Source of the DNA: Pseudomonadota bacterium
GTDB lineage: Bacteria > Pseudomonadota > Gammaproteobacteria > Burkholderiales > Burkholderiaceae_B
Assembly (NCBI GenBank): GCA_023422555.1
Contig: JAFAGQ010000328.1
Location: 1-12,491 of the forward strand
DNA: 12,491 bases
Direction: 5' to 3'
Below are positions 1 to 6,730 of the stretch, piece after piece (position 1 is the first letter of the stretch; every line of letters starts with the position of its first letter). Made by a program: the position numbers and the translations under genes. The notes below the pieces were generated by a model, which was not told the DNA's origin, did no database searches, and saw only the letters and a list, made by a program, of their open reading frames with translations.

Positions 1-1
1 T

Positions 2-97
2 TCCCTGGCTCTCGGGGTCGCCCTCTGCGTGGGCGCGACGGTGATCTTCAAAATGGGTCTGGGCGTCATTCTGCCGACCTTCGCGTGGCCATGGTAG
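2..97 (+). CDS. tctB: TctB-family small membrane subunit of a tripartite tricarboxylate transporter (3' end only)
   Basis: The window opens inside this gene. Frame 2 reads 31 codons and stops at TAG (95-97). The visible tail is a hydrophobic helix (SLALGVALCVGATVIFKMGL) followed by GVILPTFAWPW, the usual look of a TctB C-terminus, where the last transmembrane helix ends in a short Pro/Trp-containing tail. TctB is the poorly conserved four-helix subunit that works with TctA in the inner membrane, receiving carboxylates from a periplasmic TctC/Bug binding protein. The tctA start lies 12 bases downstream, so the two are co-transcribed. Identification rests mainly on the adjacent tctA, because little sequence is visible. 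The binding-protein gene is presumably upstream of the window. Confidence 0.8.
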   Translation, partial: SLALGVALCVGATVIFKMGLGVILPTFAWPW

Positions 98-109
98 CAG
101 GAGACTAAG

Positions 110-1618
110 ATGGAACTATTAAATAACGTCATGCTCGGTCTGTCGACCGCACTGGCCTGGGACAATTTTCTTTGGTGTATCGTCGGCGTATCGCTGGGTA
201 CCTTGATTGGTGTGATACCGGGCGTGGGCACGCTCGCAACCATGTCACTGTTGTTCCCGATTACCTACGTTCTGCAACCGACTGCGGCGCTGATTATGCT
301 GGCCGGCATCTGGTATGGAAGTACCTACGGCGGGTCTACCGCCTCGATTCTGTTGAATCTGCCCGGTACGCCTGCGAACGCCGTCACGTGCCTTGACGGA
401 TTTCCAATGGCAAAGCAGGGAAGGGCAGGCGTCGCGTTGCTGATGACAACTGTGGCATCGTTTTACGGGGCGACTGTTGGCATTCTCATGATGATGCTGT
501 TTGCTCCTCTCGTTGCCGAATTCGCATTCAAATTCGGACCCGCCGAATACTTTGCGATCATGGTGCTGGGCCTGGTGGCGGCCTCTATGGTTTCATCAGG
601 GTCGGCGGTCAAGGGAATCACAATGGTGGTAGCGGGTGTGCTGCTTGGACTGGTCGGCACAGATGTTAACTCAGGCGTATCTCGCTTCGATCTGGGTTTT
701 CCTGAACTGCAGGATGGTGTGCAAATCGTGGCACTTGCCATGGGTCTGTTCGGCATTACTGAAATCATCGCCAGCATCAATCATGTGAAGGCGGCGGATC
801 GCAAGGTTGATGTCTCCATGAAAGCCATGCTGCCTACTCGCGATGAGATGAAGCGTTCCTGGTGGCCGATGGCGCGAGGATCGGGTCTGGGTTCATTTTT
901 CGGCGTTTTGCCTGGCGTGGGACCCACCGTTGCAGCGTTTATGGCCTATGCGATGGAAAAACGGATTTCGAAAACGCCGGAGCGCTTCGGACATGGCGCA
1001 ATTGAGGGCATTATGGCCCCAGAGACTGCCAATAACGCATCCGATCAGGCGTCCTTTATTCCGACGATGACACTTGGCATACCTGGAAGCGTAACGATGG
1101 CGCTGATTATTGGTGCGCTAATGGTTCACGGCATACAGCCAGGTCCGCAAATGCTGACTGAGCATCCTGATATGTTCTGGGGGCTGATAATGAGCTTCTG
1201 GATCGGCAACATCGTTCTGGTGCTTCTTAATGTACCTATGATCGGTTTGTGGGTCCGTGTGCTGACGATTCCCTATCACATCCTTTATCCGGCCATCGTG
1301 ATGTTCATTTGTATTGGCACTTACGCGGTCAACAATAATATCTTTGATGTCTACGCAGTGCTTGCATTTGGTGTTGGTGGCTACGTATTGCGGGTACTTG
1401 GTTTCGAGCCCGCTCCGTTGCTGCTTGGTTATGTGCTGGGACCAATGCTGGAGGAGAACTTCCGACGTGCAATGCTACTCTCGCGAGGAAGTCTGCAGAC
1501 GTTTATAGATCGTCCGATCAGCATGTGGGTACTTCTTCTCACCGCAGTGCTGTTGATATGGGGCGTGTGGAGTACATTGCGCCAGCGATCGACAGTCAGA
1601 ATGGCACCTGCAGCCTAG
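110..1618 (+). CDS. tctA: TctA-family large permease subunit of a tripartite tricarboxylate transporter
   Basis: Inner-membrane permease, 502 residues, the normal length for TctA, with about a dozen hydrophobic segments. It should use an ion gradient to import a carboxylate delivered by a periplasmic TctC/Bug protein; the substrate cannot be read from sequence. Family signatures are clear. The first GVIPGVG loop is at residues 34-40, followed by YGGSTASILLNLPGTPAN at 73-90. The mirrored GVLPGVG loop is at 265-271, followed by PETANNASDQASFIPTMTLGIPGS from about 304. These paired loops reflect the internal duplication of the family. The ATG at 110 is preceded by AGGAG (99-103) at a good distance, and the gene follows tctB by 12 bases in one operon. 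A terminator hairpin lies just downstream. The gene is intact. Confidence 0.95.
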   Translation: MELLNNVMLGLSTALAWDNFLWCIVGVSLGTLIGVIPGVGTLATMSLLFPITYVLQPTAALIMLAGIWYGSTYGGSTASILLNLPGTPANAVTCLDGFPMAKQGRAGVALLMTTVASFYGATVGILMMMLFAPLVAEFAFKFGPAEYFAIMVLGLVAASMVSSGSAVKGITMVVAGVLLGLVGTDVNSGVSRFDLGFPELQDGVQIVALAMGLFGITEIIASINHVKAADRKVDVSMKAMLPTRDEMKRSWWPMARGSGLGSFFGVLPGVGPTVAAFMAYAMEKRISKTPERFGHGAIEGIMAPETANNASDQASFIPTMTLGIPGSVTMALIIGALMVHGIQPGPQMLTEHPDMFWGLIMSFWIGNIVLVLLNVPMIGLWVRVLTIPYHILYPAIVMFICIGTYAVNNNIFDVYAVLAFGVGGYVLRVLGFEPAPLLLGYVLGPMLEENFRRAMLLSRGSLQTFIDRPISMWVLLLTAVLLIWGVWSTLRQRSTVRMAPAA

Positions 1619-1644
1619 TCGGACTGGATTGACCTGGAGTATCG

Positions 1645-1685
1645 TTGGTGGAGGGCTGTATTGAACAGTCTTCCGCCAATTTGCA
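1645..1685 (+). terminator. Rho-independent-like terminator of the tct operon
   Basis: Positions 1645-1659 pair with 1665-1679 around a 5-base loop (ATTGA). This gives an uninterrupted 15-bp stem in the + strand RNA, including three G·U pairs, followed by TTTGCATTT. The G·U pairs become C·A mismatches in the minus-strand RNA, so the structure favours termination of the tct transcript over the converging kinase transcript. The U-tract is broken, so efficiency may be modest. Confidence 0.65.
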
Positions 1686-1705
1686 TTTGCTGTCTAACCA
1701 TCATT

Positions 1706-1732
1706 GCCGATCGCCGATCGCCGATCGCCGAT
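1706..1732. repeat. 7-bp tandem repeat (GCCGATC, almost four copies)
   Basis: Three perfect GCCGATC units are followed by a fourth lacking its last base. Each junction makes a CGATCG palindrome. The array sits between the tct terminator and the stop codon of the histidine kinase, in the roughly 120-bp gap between convergent operons. A 7-bp unit is prone to slippage, but it lies outside both reading frames. It has no evident function. Confidence 0.85.
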
Positions 1733-1737
1733 ATGTC

Positions 1738-3114
1738 CTATGACTTCAATTTCGAAGGCTCTAACGGAAATGATACGATGACTCGCAGTCCCGGATTGGC
1801 ACCAGAGAATGAGACTGTGCCGCCGTGCAAACCGATTATGCTCATGACGCTGGTTAAACCCAGTCCATGGCCTTCTGAGGATGGATCTGTTCGATAAAAA
1901 TGCTTACCCAAATGTTCGTACTCTGCGTCGGCAAGTCCCGGCCCATCGTCTTCAATAATAATCAATCCATTTCTACCCTGCCTGGCAACGCAAACCACGA
2001 CATGACGAGTGGCATATTTAAGCGAATTGTCCAGAAGATTGGCGAGTGCGCTCGCAAGCAGATTTGCATCACCGTCAATTGTTATTCTGTCCAGCCCCTG
2101 GCAGGTCAGCGTAATCGCTTTGTCTTCAGCTAATGCCTCATACATTTCAATCATGTCACTGACAATGACATCCAGTTCGCAAGGCTTGAATGAACGTCGT
2201 TGAATCCCTGCTTCCATCTCTGCAATCTGCAACAGCTTTTCCATCAGCACATTCAGACGTTCGATGCTTTCGACCGCATGCTGATTGGCCATTTTGACTT
2301 CCGATAGGGTGGCGCCAGGGTGCTGTGCCTCACGTAATGCGCCAATAATGCGAGTCAGCGGGGTTCTAAGATTATGGGCAATCGTATCAGAGATATGTCG
2401 GGCGCTCTTCATCAGAAACTCGATACGATCCAGCATCTTGTTGATGTCTCGATTGAGCAGCGTAAACTCGTCTTCACCTCCGGGTGCAGAGATACGTTTG
2501 GACAATTTGCCCGCTCCGATCTGCTGCGTTGTCCGTCGAATATGGCTGACGCGGTTTGTCAATTCGCTTCTGAATATATAGGTTCCCAACAGGATAAGGA
2601 GTGCCGCCAATAATATGGACGCCGCTGTTGCGCGCCCGATCAATGCAGTAAGATCACTGATTTCACTTAAATCCTGACCCACTATCAGCGTTTCACCTCC
2701 GGTCAATGTTTTCACTTGCAATTGTCCGCGAGTCGGGACGCCATCCTGTATCACTTCAGCGTCATAGATTTCGCTACTGGCTGAGTTGAACCTGGAAGAG
2801 GGCGCAAGATTACCGGCCAGTTTGTGGCCTTCTCTATCAAGAAGCAGATAGATTTCACGGTCGGCATCAATACGATCTGAAAGCGTCAGCTCGATCGAAG
2901 AGATAAGGGCGTTTCGGCCCCCATCTTCGTAAGCTGCTGTGAGGCGTTGTGCGGTCGCTGTGATTTGTCTTGTATAGCCGGTGCGCAATGCTCCAACGAA
3001 TTGAACGTACAGGAATGCGATCAATATCGACGTGGTGAATATTGCGAGCAAGCCATAATTCAACGTCAGGCGAAACGAGACGGAGTTCCACAGGCGCCTG
3101 AAAAACTGAATCAT
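1738..3114 (-). CDS. Membrane sensor histidine kinase of a two-component system
   Basis: 458 residues. TM1 is at about 20-43, followed by a periplasmic sensor region of roughly 120 residues, TM2 at about 163-181 and a HAMP linker to about 235. The HisKA H-box is IAHNLRTPLTRI with phospho-acceptor His247. The ATPase domain has an N-box (NLLDNSLKYA, 359-368), G1 (DDGPGL, 389-394), an F-box (Phe406) and G2 (GHGLGL, 415-420). All catalytic elements are present. The residue after the phospho-His is Asn, where most HisKA kinases carry Asp or Glu. The start ATG overlaps the stop of the response regulator (ATGA), implying translational coupling. It senses a periplasmic or membrane signal and phosphorylates the neighbouring regulator. 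The ligand is unknown. The gene converges on tctBA, so a link with carboxylate uptake is possible but unproven. Confidence 0.93.
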   Translation of the reverse strand: MIQFFRRLWNSVSFRLTLNYGLLAIFTTSILIAFLYVQFVGALRTGYTRQITATAQRLTAAYEDGGRNALISSIELTLSDRIDADREIYLLLDREGHKLAGNLAPSSRFNSASSEIYDAEVIQDGVPTRGQLQVKTLTGGETLIVGQDLSEISDLTALIGRATAASILLAALLILLGTYIFRSELTNRVSHIRRTTQQIGAGKLSKRISAPGGEDEFTLLNRDINKMLDRIEFLMKSARHISDTIAHNLRTPLTRIIGALREAQHPGATLSEVKMANQHAVESIERLNVLMEKLLQIAEMEAGIQRRSFKPCELDVIVSDMIEMYEALAEDKAITLTCQGLDRITIDGDANLLASALANLLDNSLKYATRHVVVCVARQGRNGLIIIEDDGPGLADAEYEHLGKHFYRTDPSSEGHGLGLTSVMSIIGLHGGTVSFSGANPGLRVIVSFPLEPSKLKS

Positions 3115-3821
3115 TCTTCTTCAAGTTCCGGCTGGGCGCCCATTCTGTCGGAGATGGTGTAACCCACGCCGCGTACCGTGTGAATCAATGGTGTTGTGGA
3201 TATAAAATCTATCTTTCGGCGCAGCCTGCTCACCTGAACATCAATCACATTTGACTGGGGATCGAAGTTGTACCCCCAAATTGTTTCAAGCAGCATGGTT
3301 CGCGTGACAATTCTGTGGGCGTTAAGCATCAGATACATCAGTAATCGAAACTCCTGCGGCTGCAGGGAAATGGATCTTTCCGCACGCTGCACTTTCTGGG
3401 TCGTCACATTGATCGTCAGGTCCGCAATTCTAAGATTTTTGACATCCAGTTCGGGTCGCGATCGCCTGACCAGTGCATCTGCTCGCGCGACCAGTTCAGA
3501 AAACGAAAAGGGCTTGCATAAATAATCGTCCCCGCCCGCTCGTAATCCGTCAACGCGATCGTCAACTGCCGACAGCGCGCTCAGCACCAATACCGGCGTT
3601 TTCTTTCCCAGCACTCTCAGTGCAGACAGTATCGACAGGCCGTCGACATGATTGGGCAATATCCGGTCCAGAATGATAATGTCCCATTTGTCCTTCATTG
3701 CATTTTCAAGTCCGCTGGCTCCATCGCTGCTGACAGTGACCAAATGTCCGAGTTCGGTCAGGCCGTTGGCAAGATAGCGCGCATTGTTTCGGTCATCTTC
3801 TATGATTAGACATTGCCACAT
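3111..3821 (-). CDS. OmpR/PhoB-family response regulator
   Basis: 236 residues. The receiver domain spans about 1-115, with acidic pocket Glu8/Asp9/Asp10, phospho-acceptor Asp52 (IIILDRILP), Ser81 and Lys103 (KPF). A winged-helix Trans_reg_C domain follows at about 130-228, containing LQPQEFRLLMYLMLN, the DNA-recognition stretch NVIDVQVSRLRRKID and the terminal hairpin IHTVRGVGYTI. Phosphorylation by the downstream kinase should promote dimer binding to tandem DNA repeats. The stop overlaps the kinase ATG by four bases. The start has only a weak Shine-Dalgarno (GGA, seven bases upstream). About 140 bp upstream lie three 11-bp-phased repeats that could be its own operator. The regulon cannot be deduced; the receiver's RILPNHVDGLSIL and SALSAVDDRVDGLRAGGDDYL match the subgroup that partners kinases like the one here. 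Confidence 0.94.
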   Translation of the reverse strand: MWQCLIIEDDRNNARYLANGLTELGHLVTVSSDGASGLENAMKDKWDIIILDRILPNHVDGLSILSALRVLGKKTPVLVLSALSAVDDRVDGLRAGGDDYLCKPFSFSELVARADALVRRSRPELDVKNLRIADLTINVTTQKVQRAERSISLQPQEFRLLMYLMLNAHRIVTRTMLLETIWGYNFDPQSNVIDVQVSRLRRKIDFISTTPLIHTVRGVGYTISDRMGAQPELEEE

Positions 3822-3948
3822 ATCTGTATCCGGAGGAAATGGGCGTGAGGCGACAGCCTCAACATGTTTAGTGAAAGCACTTTCTTAAAATCACGTTTGT
3901 TTTGAACTATGGATGACCATATCACCAGGAACGGGGCAATGCACCATT

Positions 3949-3986
3949 CTTACCAAATGGTAAGGGTATGGTAATTGCTCGGTAAG
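3949..3986. promoter_or_regulatory. Candidate OmpR-family operator: three direct repeats at 11-bp steps plus a palindrome
   Basis: GGTAAG occurs at 3959-3964, GGTAAT at 3970-3975 and GGTAAG at 3981-3986, exactly 11 bp apart. The first copy is also the right arm of the perfect dyad CTTACC-AAAT-GGTAAG (3949-3964). OmpR/PhoB-family dimers bind head-to-tail sites one helical turn apart, so this spacing fits the regulator encoded about 140 bp away. Direct binding is inference. Confidence 0.55.
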
Positions 3987-4138
3987 CTAAGCCAAGTAAA
4001 GATTGGCCGAGATAGAAGGTGACGTCGTCGAAAGCTTTTAAAACCCTCATGGATGCCGAAGAGCAGAGTGAAAACGCATCATCGACGAGCATATAATCGT
4101 GGTTAAATGAAGTCTCGGTTTGCATTTTGCGCTAAAAG

Positions 4139-4160
4139 ATCAATAAGATGAGTTATTGAT
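4139..4160. promoter_or_regulatory. Inverted repeat upstream of the ketopantoate-reductase-like gene
   Basis: ATCAATAA and TTATTGAT form perfect 8-bp arms around a 6-base spacer (GATGAG), about 95 bp upstream of the gene start. The right arm overlaps a -35-like TTGATA (4156-4161), but no good -10 follows at 16-18 bp. It could be a repressor or activator site; the protein is unknown. Confidence 0.4.
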
Positions 4161-4254
4161 ATTAAAGAACAGCTATTCAGATGTGATTTTGCTGAACATC
4201 CCTTGCGTACTGCGATGATGACGCTTGCCATGGATGTGATATCGGACGGAAAAT

Positions 4255-5268
4255 ATGAGCGATCAAAGCGAAGTAAAAGTATGCGTGATTGGTGCTGGTG
4301 CCATTGGCGGATACCTTGGCGTCAGACTGGCTGAAAGCGGCGCGCAGGTCAGTGTGCTGGCACGAGGCAAGACGCTCCAATCCATTCAGACGCGTGGGTG
4401 GATACTGGAAGAAGGGGATAAGCGCCTGGTGGCCAAAGTCAATGCGGCTTCTGAGCCGCAGGCGCTCGGGGTGCAGGATGTTGTGATCATCGCTGTCAAG
4501 GCTCATGCGCTGGCGGATATTGCGCCCATGGTAGCGGCGCTGTGCCACGAGGACACGATGGTGATCCCCGCCATTAATGGCATCCCCTGGTGGTTCGGTC
4601 AGGGAATGGCCGGCTTTGGACTGCAGTCCCGCCTTGACTCGGTCGACCCGGAGGGCACTATTGAGAAGGCAATCGACAGCAAACGCGTGGTCGGCAGTGT
4701 CGTGTACCCCTCATGCTACAGCCCTGAACCTGGAATATCACATCACAGCTCGGGCTCCCGCCTGGTATTGGGTGAAATTGGGGCCTCTTCGGCTGACAGC
4801 AATCAATCGGATAGACTGGAAAGAGTGGTGGCACTATTTAACGCTGCAGGCCTGGCCGCCGAACCCACAGATGAAATACGACGCGCTGTCTGGGAAAAAC
4901 TGTTGGGCAATGTCTGTTTCAATCCCGTGAGCTTGCTTACTGGTTCGTCCACGGACCTGATGATTGATGATCCGGATATTTATCGCATGTTTGTTGACTT
5001 GATGAATGAAGTGATCGCAGTGGGGGCCGCGCTCGGACTGGCGATTGGCGTGACGCCCGCGGCTAGGCTTGCGACGACCCGCAAACTTGGCAATGTCAAA
5101 ACATCCATGCTGCAGGATGCTGAAGCGGCAAGGCCTGTTGAGGTTCAGGCAATTGTGGGCGCCTTTGTGGAAGTGGCCCGATCACTAGGGATAGAGACAC
5201 CGATTGCTTCAACAATATATGCATTGGCTCGCATGCGCGCCCAGACTTTCGGGCTGCTCAAACAATAA
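4255..5268 (+). CDS. Ketopantoate reductase (PanE/ApbA) family oxidoreductase
   Basis: 337 residues, slightly longer than E. coli PanE. The family reduces 2-dehydropantoate to pantoate with NADPH in the cytoplasm (vitamin B5/CoA synthesis), though many members reduce other 2-keto acids. The N-terminal Rossmann fold opens with VCVIGAGAIGGYLG (GAGAIGG at 13-19). Asn108 (PAINGIPWW) follows. The C-terminal helical domain carries the catalytic Lys215 in EKLLGNVCFNP, with Asn219 and Asn223, and the substrate-side pattern TSMLQD (Ser284) with Glu296 in RPVEVQA. The ATG at 4255 has GGACGGA five bases upstream; the in-frame ATG at 4234 is followed at once by TGA. The NGIPWW variant and the absence of other pantothenate genes suggest a paralogue rather than the housekeeping panE, so I give no symbol. 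Confidence 0.88.
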   Translation: MSDQSEVKVCVIGAGAIGGYLGVRLAESGAQVSVLARGKTLQSIQTRGWILEEGDKRLVAKVNAASEPQALGVQDVVIIAVKAHALADIAPMVAALCHEDTMVIPAINGIPWWFGQGMAGFGLQSRLDSVDPEGTIEKAIDSKRVVGSVVYPSCYSPEPGISHHSSGSRLVLGEIGASSADSNQSDRLERVVALFNAAGLAAEPTDEIRRAVWEKLLGNVCFNPVSLLTGSSTDLMIDDPDIYRMFVDLMNEVIAVGAALGLAIGVTPAARLATTRKLGNVKTSMLQDAEAARPVEVQAIVGAFVEVARSLGIETPIASTIYALARMRAQTFGLLKQ

Positions 5269-5340
5269 GCGATATCGCAACTCACGGCTATGGGTTCGCC
5301 CTGCAATCATTCATTGTTCGCGGTAAGATGGTGACAGGTT

Positions 5341-5354
5341 TGCACCTTGGTGCA
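5341..5354. promoter_or_regulatory. Short palindrome upstream of the DUF488 gene
   Basis: TGCACC-TT-GGTGCA is a perfect 6-bp dyad ending 28 bases before the gene's ATG. It could be a small operator or a leader hairpin just 5' of the Shine-Dalgarno. There is no independent support. Confidence 0.3.
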
Positions 5355-5382
5355 GGCAGTCAGGAATATGAAGGAGGCTTCG

Positions 5383-5757
5383 ATGAAAAAGAATGCTATT
5401 TACGTCAAGCGCGTTTATGATGATCCGGCAGCAAGTGACGGCTATCGGGTACTGGTGGATCGTCTGTGGCCGCGGGGCGTCAAAAAGGAGGACCTGAAAT
5501 ACGATCTCTGGCTTAAAGACATTACGCCGAGCAGCGATCTGCGCAAATGGTTTCATGAGGACAAGACTCGCTGGAGCGAATTCACGAAGCGCTATTGCGC
5601 TGAACTGGACAAAGAACAGGACGCCGTCAAACAGTTGCTGGACAAGGCCCAACACGGACCGGTCACCCTGTTATCTGCAACGAAGGACGAATCGCACAAT
5701 CATGCCAATGTGCTGCGGGATTATTTGAAGTCGTCTTCGGGTGAAACGAAGAAATAG
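5383..5757 (+). CDS. DUF488 family protein (YeaO-like)
   Basis: 124 residues. The start at 5383 is chosen because AAGGAGG (5371-5377) lies five bases upstream and MKKNAIYVKRVYDD is the usual family N-terminus; an in-frame TTG at 5347 would only add 12 residues upstream of that ribosome site. Family hallmarks are RVLVDRLWPRGVKKE, the acidic/aromatic stretch LRKWFHEDKTRWSEFTKRY and the C-terminal VTLLSATKDESHNHANVL. The function of DUF488/COG3189 proteins is not established; they are small soluble cytoplasmic proteins. It stands 114 bp after the reductase gene and converges on the DUF1835 gene, and it appears to be its own transcription unit. Confidence 0.9.
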   Translation: MKKNAIYVKRVYDDPAASDGYRVLVDRLWPRGVKKEDLKYDLWLKDITPSSDLRKWFHEDKTRWSEFTKRYCAELDKEQDAVKQLLDKAQHGPVTLLSATKDESHNHANVLRDYLKSSSGETKK

Positions 5758-5798
5758 GTTCAGACTGGCGTTTAGCACGACTGAATTTGCAAGTCAAA

Positions 5799-6572
5799 CT
5801 ATGACAAACGAATTTGGCATGTCTTCATATCGTAAGGGTTGCCGTTGGCGGTCAACTTGCCGCCGTTGACAAGTGCAATAGTCCGATTGAGCAAGGTTCC
5901 ATCAGATACTTGAAAATAGGGTTCTCTCATTCGCCATAGCGTTTTCCCGATGACGAAATCCAGCTTTTGCCATTCAGTTGTGGTTTCATTGAGCAGGAAC
6001 TGATCGTAATGTTCCAGAGAAACCGATTTCAGACCAGATTGCGTAACGATGCGATAAGGCGCGTTCTCTCCTTTCAGGGAGTCCCATTCTTTTTGTCGCG
6101 TGGTTAGCACGCTTTCTGGCAACGTTTCTTCGCCATCGAACAACGTTTCCAACCCTTCGGGCGGCGCGACTGCTACTGCGTTCAACGGGGGCGTTAGACC
6201 GTCCCTAAGTTGGTGGCCTGGTACGCGCAGACCCGTTACATCAATGACTTTATACGGTCGGCTTCTCATTCTTGCAGCCAAGGCCAGACAAAATGCCAGT
6301 TCGCGAGCAGAATGCCGGCCGTACCAGAGCACAATGTCCTCTTCTGCGGTATCAACCTGATTCCAAAAGAGGTCAAGATCATTACGATCTTCCGGCCATC
6401 CTCCCTGGGATTGCCACCATGCAGCACGAGTATCCGTGTTTTCAGGTGAAATGGGTCCGCAGCTCAGGTCATCGAAAAAGGTCAGAACTTTGTCGCTGCG
6501 CCCGGCGTTGCGCAATGCTTGTTGCACTGAATTGGCAGCGGATACGCCTGGTGCGATATGGCATTTTTTCAT
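5799..6572 (-). CDS. DUF1835 / DUF3658 domain protein of unknown function
   Basis: 257 residues, soluble. The N-terminal DUF1835 domain is recognised by HIAPGVSAANSVQQAL (5-20), the DDLSCGPI motif (34-41) and VLWYGRHSARELAFCLALA (around 80-100). The C-terminal part, including VIGKTLWRMREPYFQVSDGTLLNRTIALVNGGKL, matches the DUF3658 region usually found with it. No enzymatic role is known for the family. The ATG at 6572 has a weak ribosome site. The gene is convergent with the DUF488 gene (41-bp gap, no strong terminator) and divergent from the PhzF-like gene across 158 bp, so it is probably monocistronic. Confidence 0.82.
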   Translation of the reverse strand: MKKCHIAPGVSAANSVQQALRNAGRSDKVLTFFDDLSCGPISPENTDTRAAWWQSQGGWPEDRNDLDLFWNQVDTAEEDIVLWYGRHSARELAFCLALAARMRSRPYKVIDVTGLRVPGHQLRDGLTPPLNAVAVAPPEGLETLFDGEETLPESVLTTRQKEWDSLKGENAPYRIVTQSGLKSVSLEHYDQFLLNETTTEWQKLDFVIGKTLWRMREPYFQVSDGTLLNRTIALVNGGKLTANGNPYDMKTCQIRLS

Positions 6573-6605
6573 GGTGCTTACGGTTCAACGTGAGAAAACA
6601 TCTGG

Positions 6606-6620
6606 CATTAACCTTTAATG
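6606..6620. promoter_or_regulatory. Small dyad between the DUF1835 and PhzF-like genes
   Basis: CATTAA-CCT-TTAATG is a perfect 6-bp dyad, 34 bp upstream of the DUF1835 start and about 110 bp upstream of the PhzF-like start. Its position between divergent genes suits an operator, but the length alone is weak evidence. Confidence 0.3.
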
Positions 6621-6638
6621 GGAAAATTCATGCAAGAG

Positions 6639-6659
6639 GCAATTTGAGTCTACCATGCT
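6639..6659 (+). promoter_or_regulatory. Upstream motif shared with the epoxide hydrolase promoter
   Basis: GCAATTTGAGTCT followed by ACCATGCT nearly duplicates positions 7693-7714. It contains TTGAGT (6644-6649), a plausible -35. At 17 bp the downstream hexamer is AATTCT, a poor -10. A better -10 (TATAGT, 6696-6701) lies nearer the gene but lacks a matching -35. It may mark a shared activator site rather than the core promoter itself. Confidence 0.4.
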
Positions 6660-6730
6660 CTCGCAGAATTCTCGCAACGGCATTTCGGATTGGTTTATAG
6701 TCGCGTATCAGATTCTTTCCTGGAGTTCCC

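Larger units (their letters stand above)
3822..4254. other. 433-bp divergent intergenic region with several dyads
   Basis: This region lies between the response regulator (-) and the ketopantoate-reductase-like gene (+), and I see no convincing gene in it. A 67-codon minus-strand frame at 3922-4125 has no Shine-Dalgarno and no recognisable protein. The region holds a TGAGGC/GCCTCA hairpin (3846-3861) in the regulator's leader and a GAAAG/CTTTC dyad (3873-3884). It also holds the 11-bp-phased repeats at 3959-3986 with their overlapping palindrome, and an 8-bp dyad at 4139-4160. The middle part is more A+T-rich than the flanking genes, as expected of a regulatory region. Confidence 0.7.

Noticed and set aside
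1706..1732. Possible CRISPR or origin iteron array in the GCCGATC repeats
   Set aside because: The units are only 7 bp with no spacers, there are no cas or rep genes nearby, and it is confined to 27 bases; it is a simple tandem repeat.
3839..3871. Ten-codon leader-peptide-like frame on the + strand with GGAGG before an ATG
   Set aside because: The GGAGG is too close to the ATG, no + strand gene follows for 380 bp, and the peptide shows no regulatory codon run.
3922..4125. 67-codon minus-strand frame in the regulator/reductase intergenic region
   Set aside because: It has no Shine-Dalgarno and no recognisable domain, and part of its translation simply reads through the 11-bp-phased repeats. 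It is better explained as regulatory DNA.
5269..5278. Perfect palindrome GCGATATCGC just after the reductase stop codon
   Set aside because: It has no loop or T-tract for a terminator, and a 10-bp palindrome of this kind is expected by chance; no supporting context.
6272..6700. 142-codon + strand frame antisense to the DUF1835 gene
   Set aside because: The opposite strand encodes a clear DUF1835/DUF3658 protein. This frame shows unnatural composition (many Arg/Cys/Gln) and no domain.
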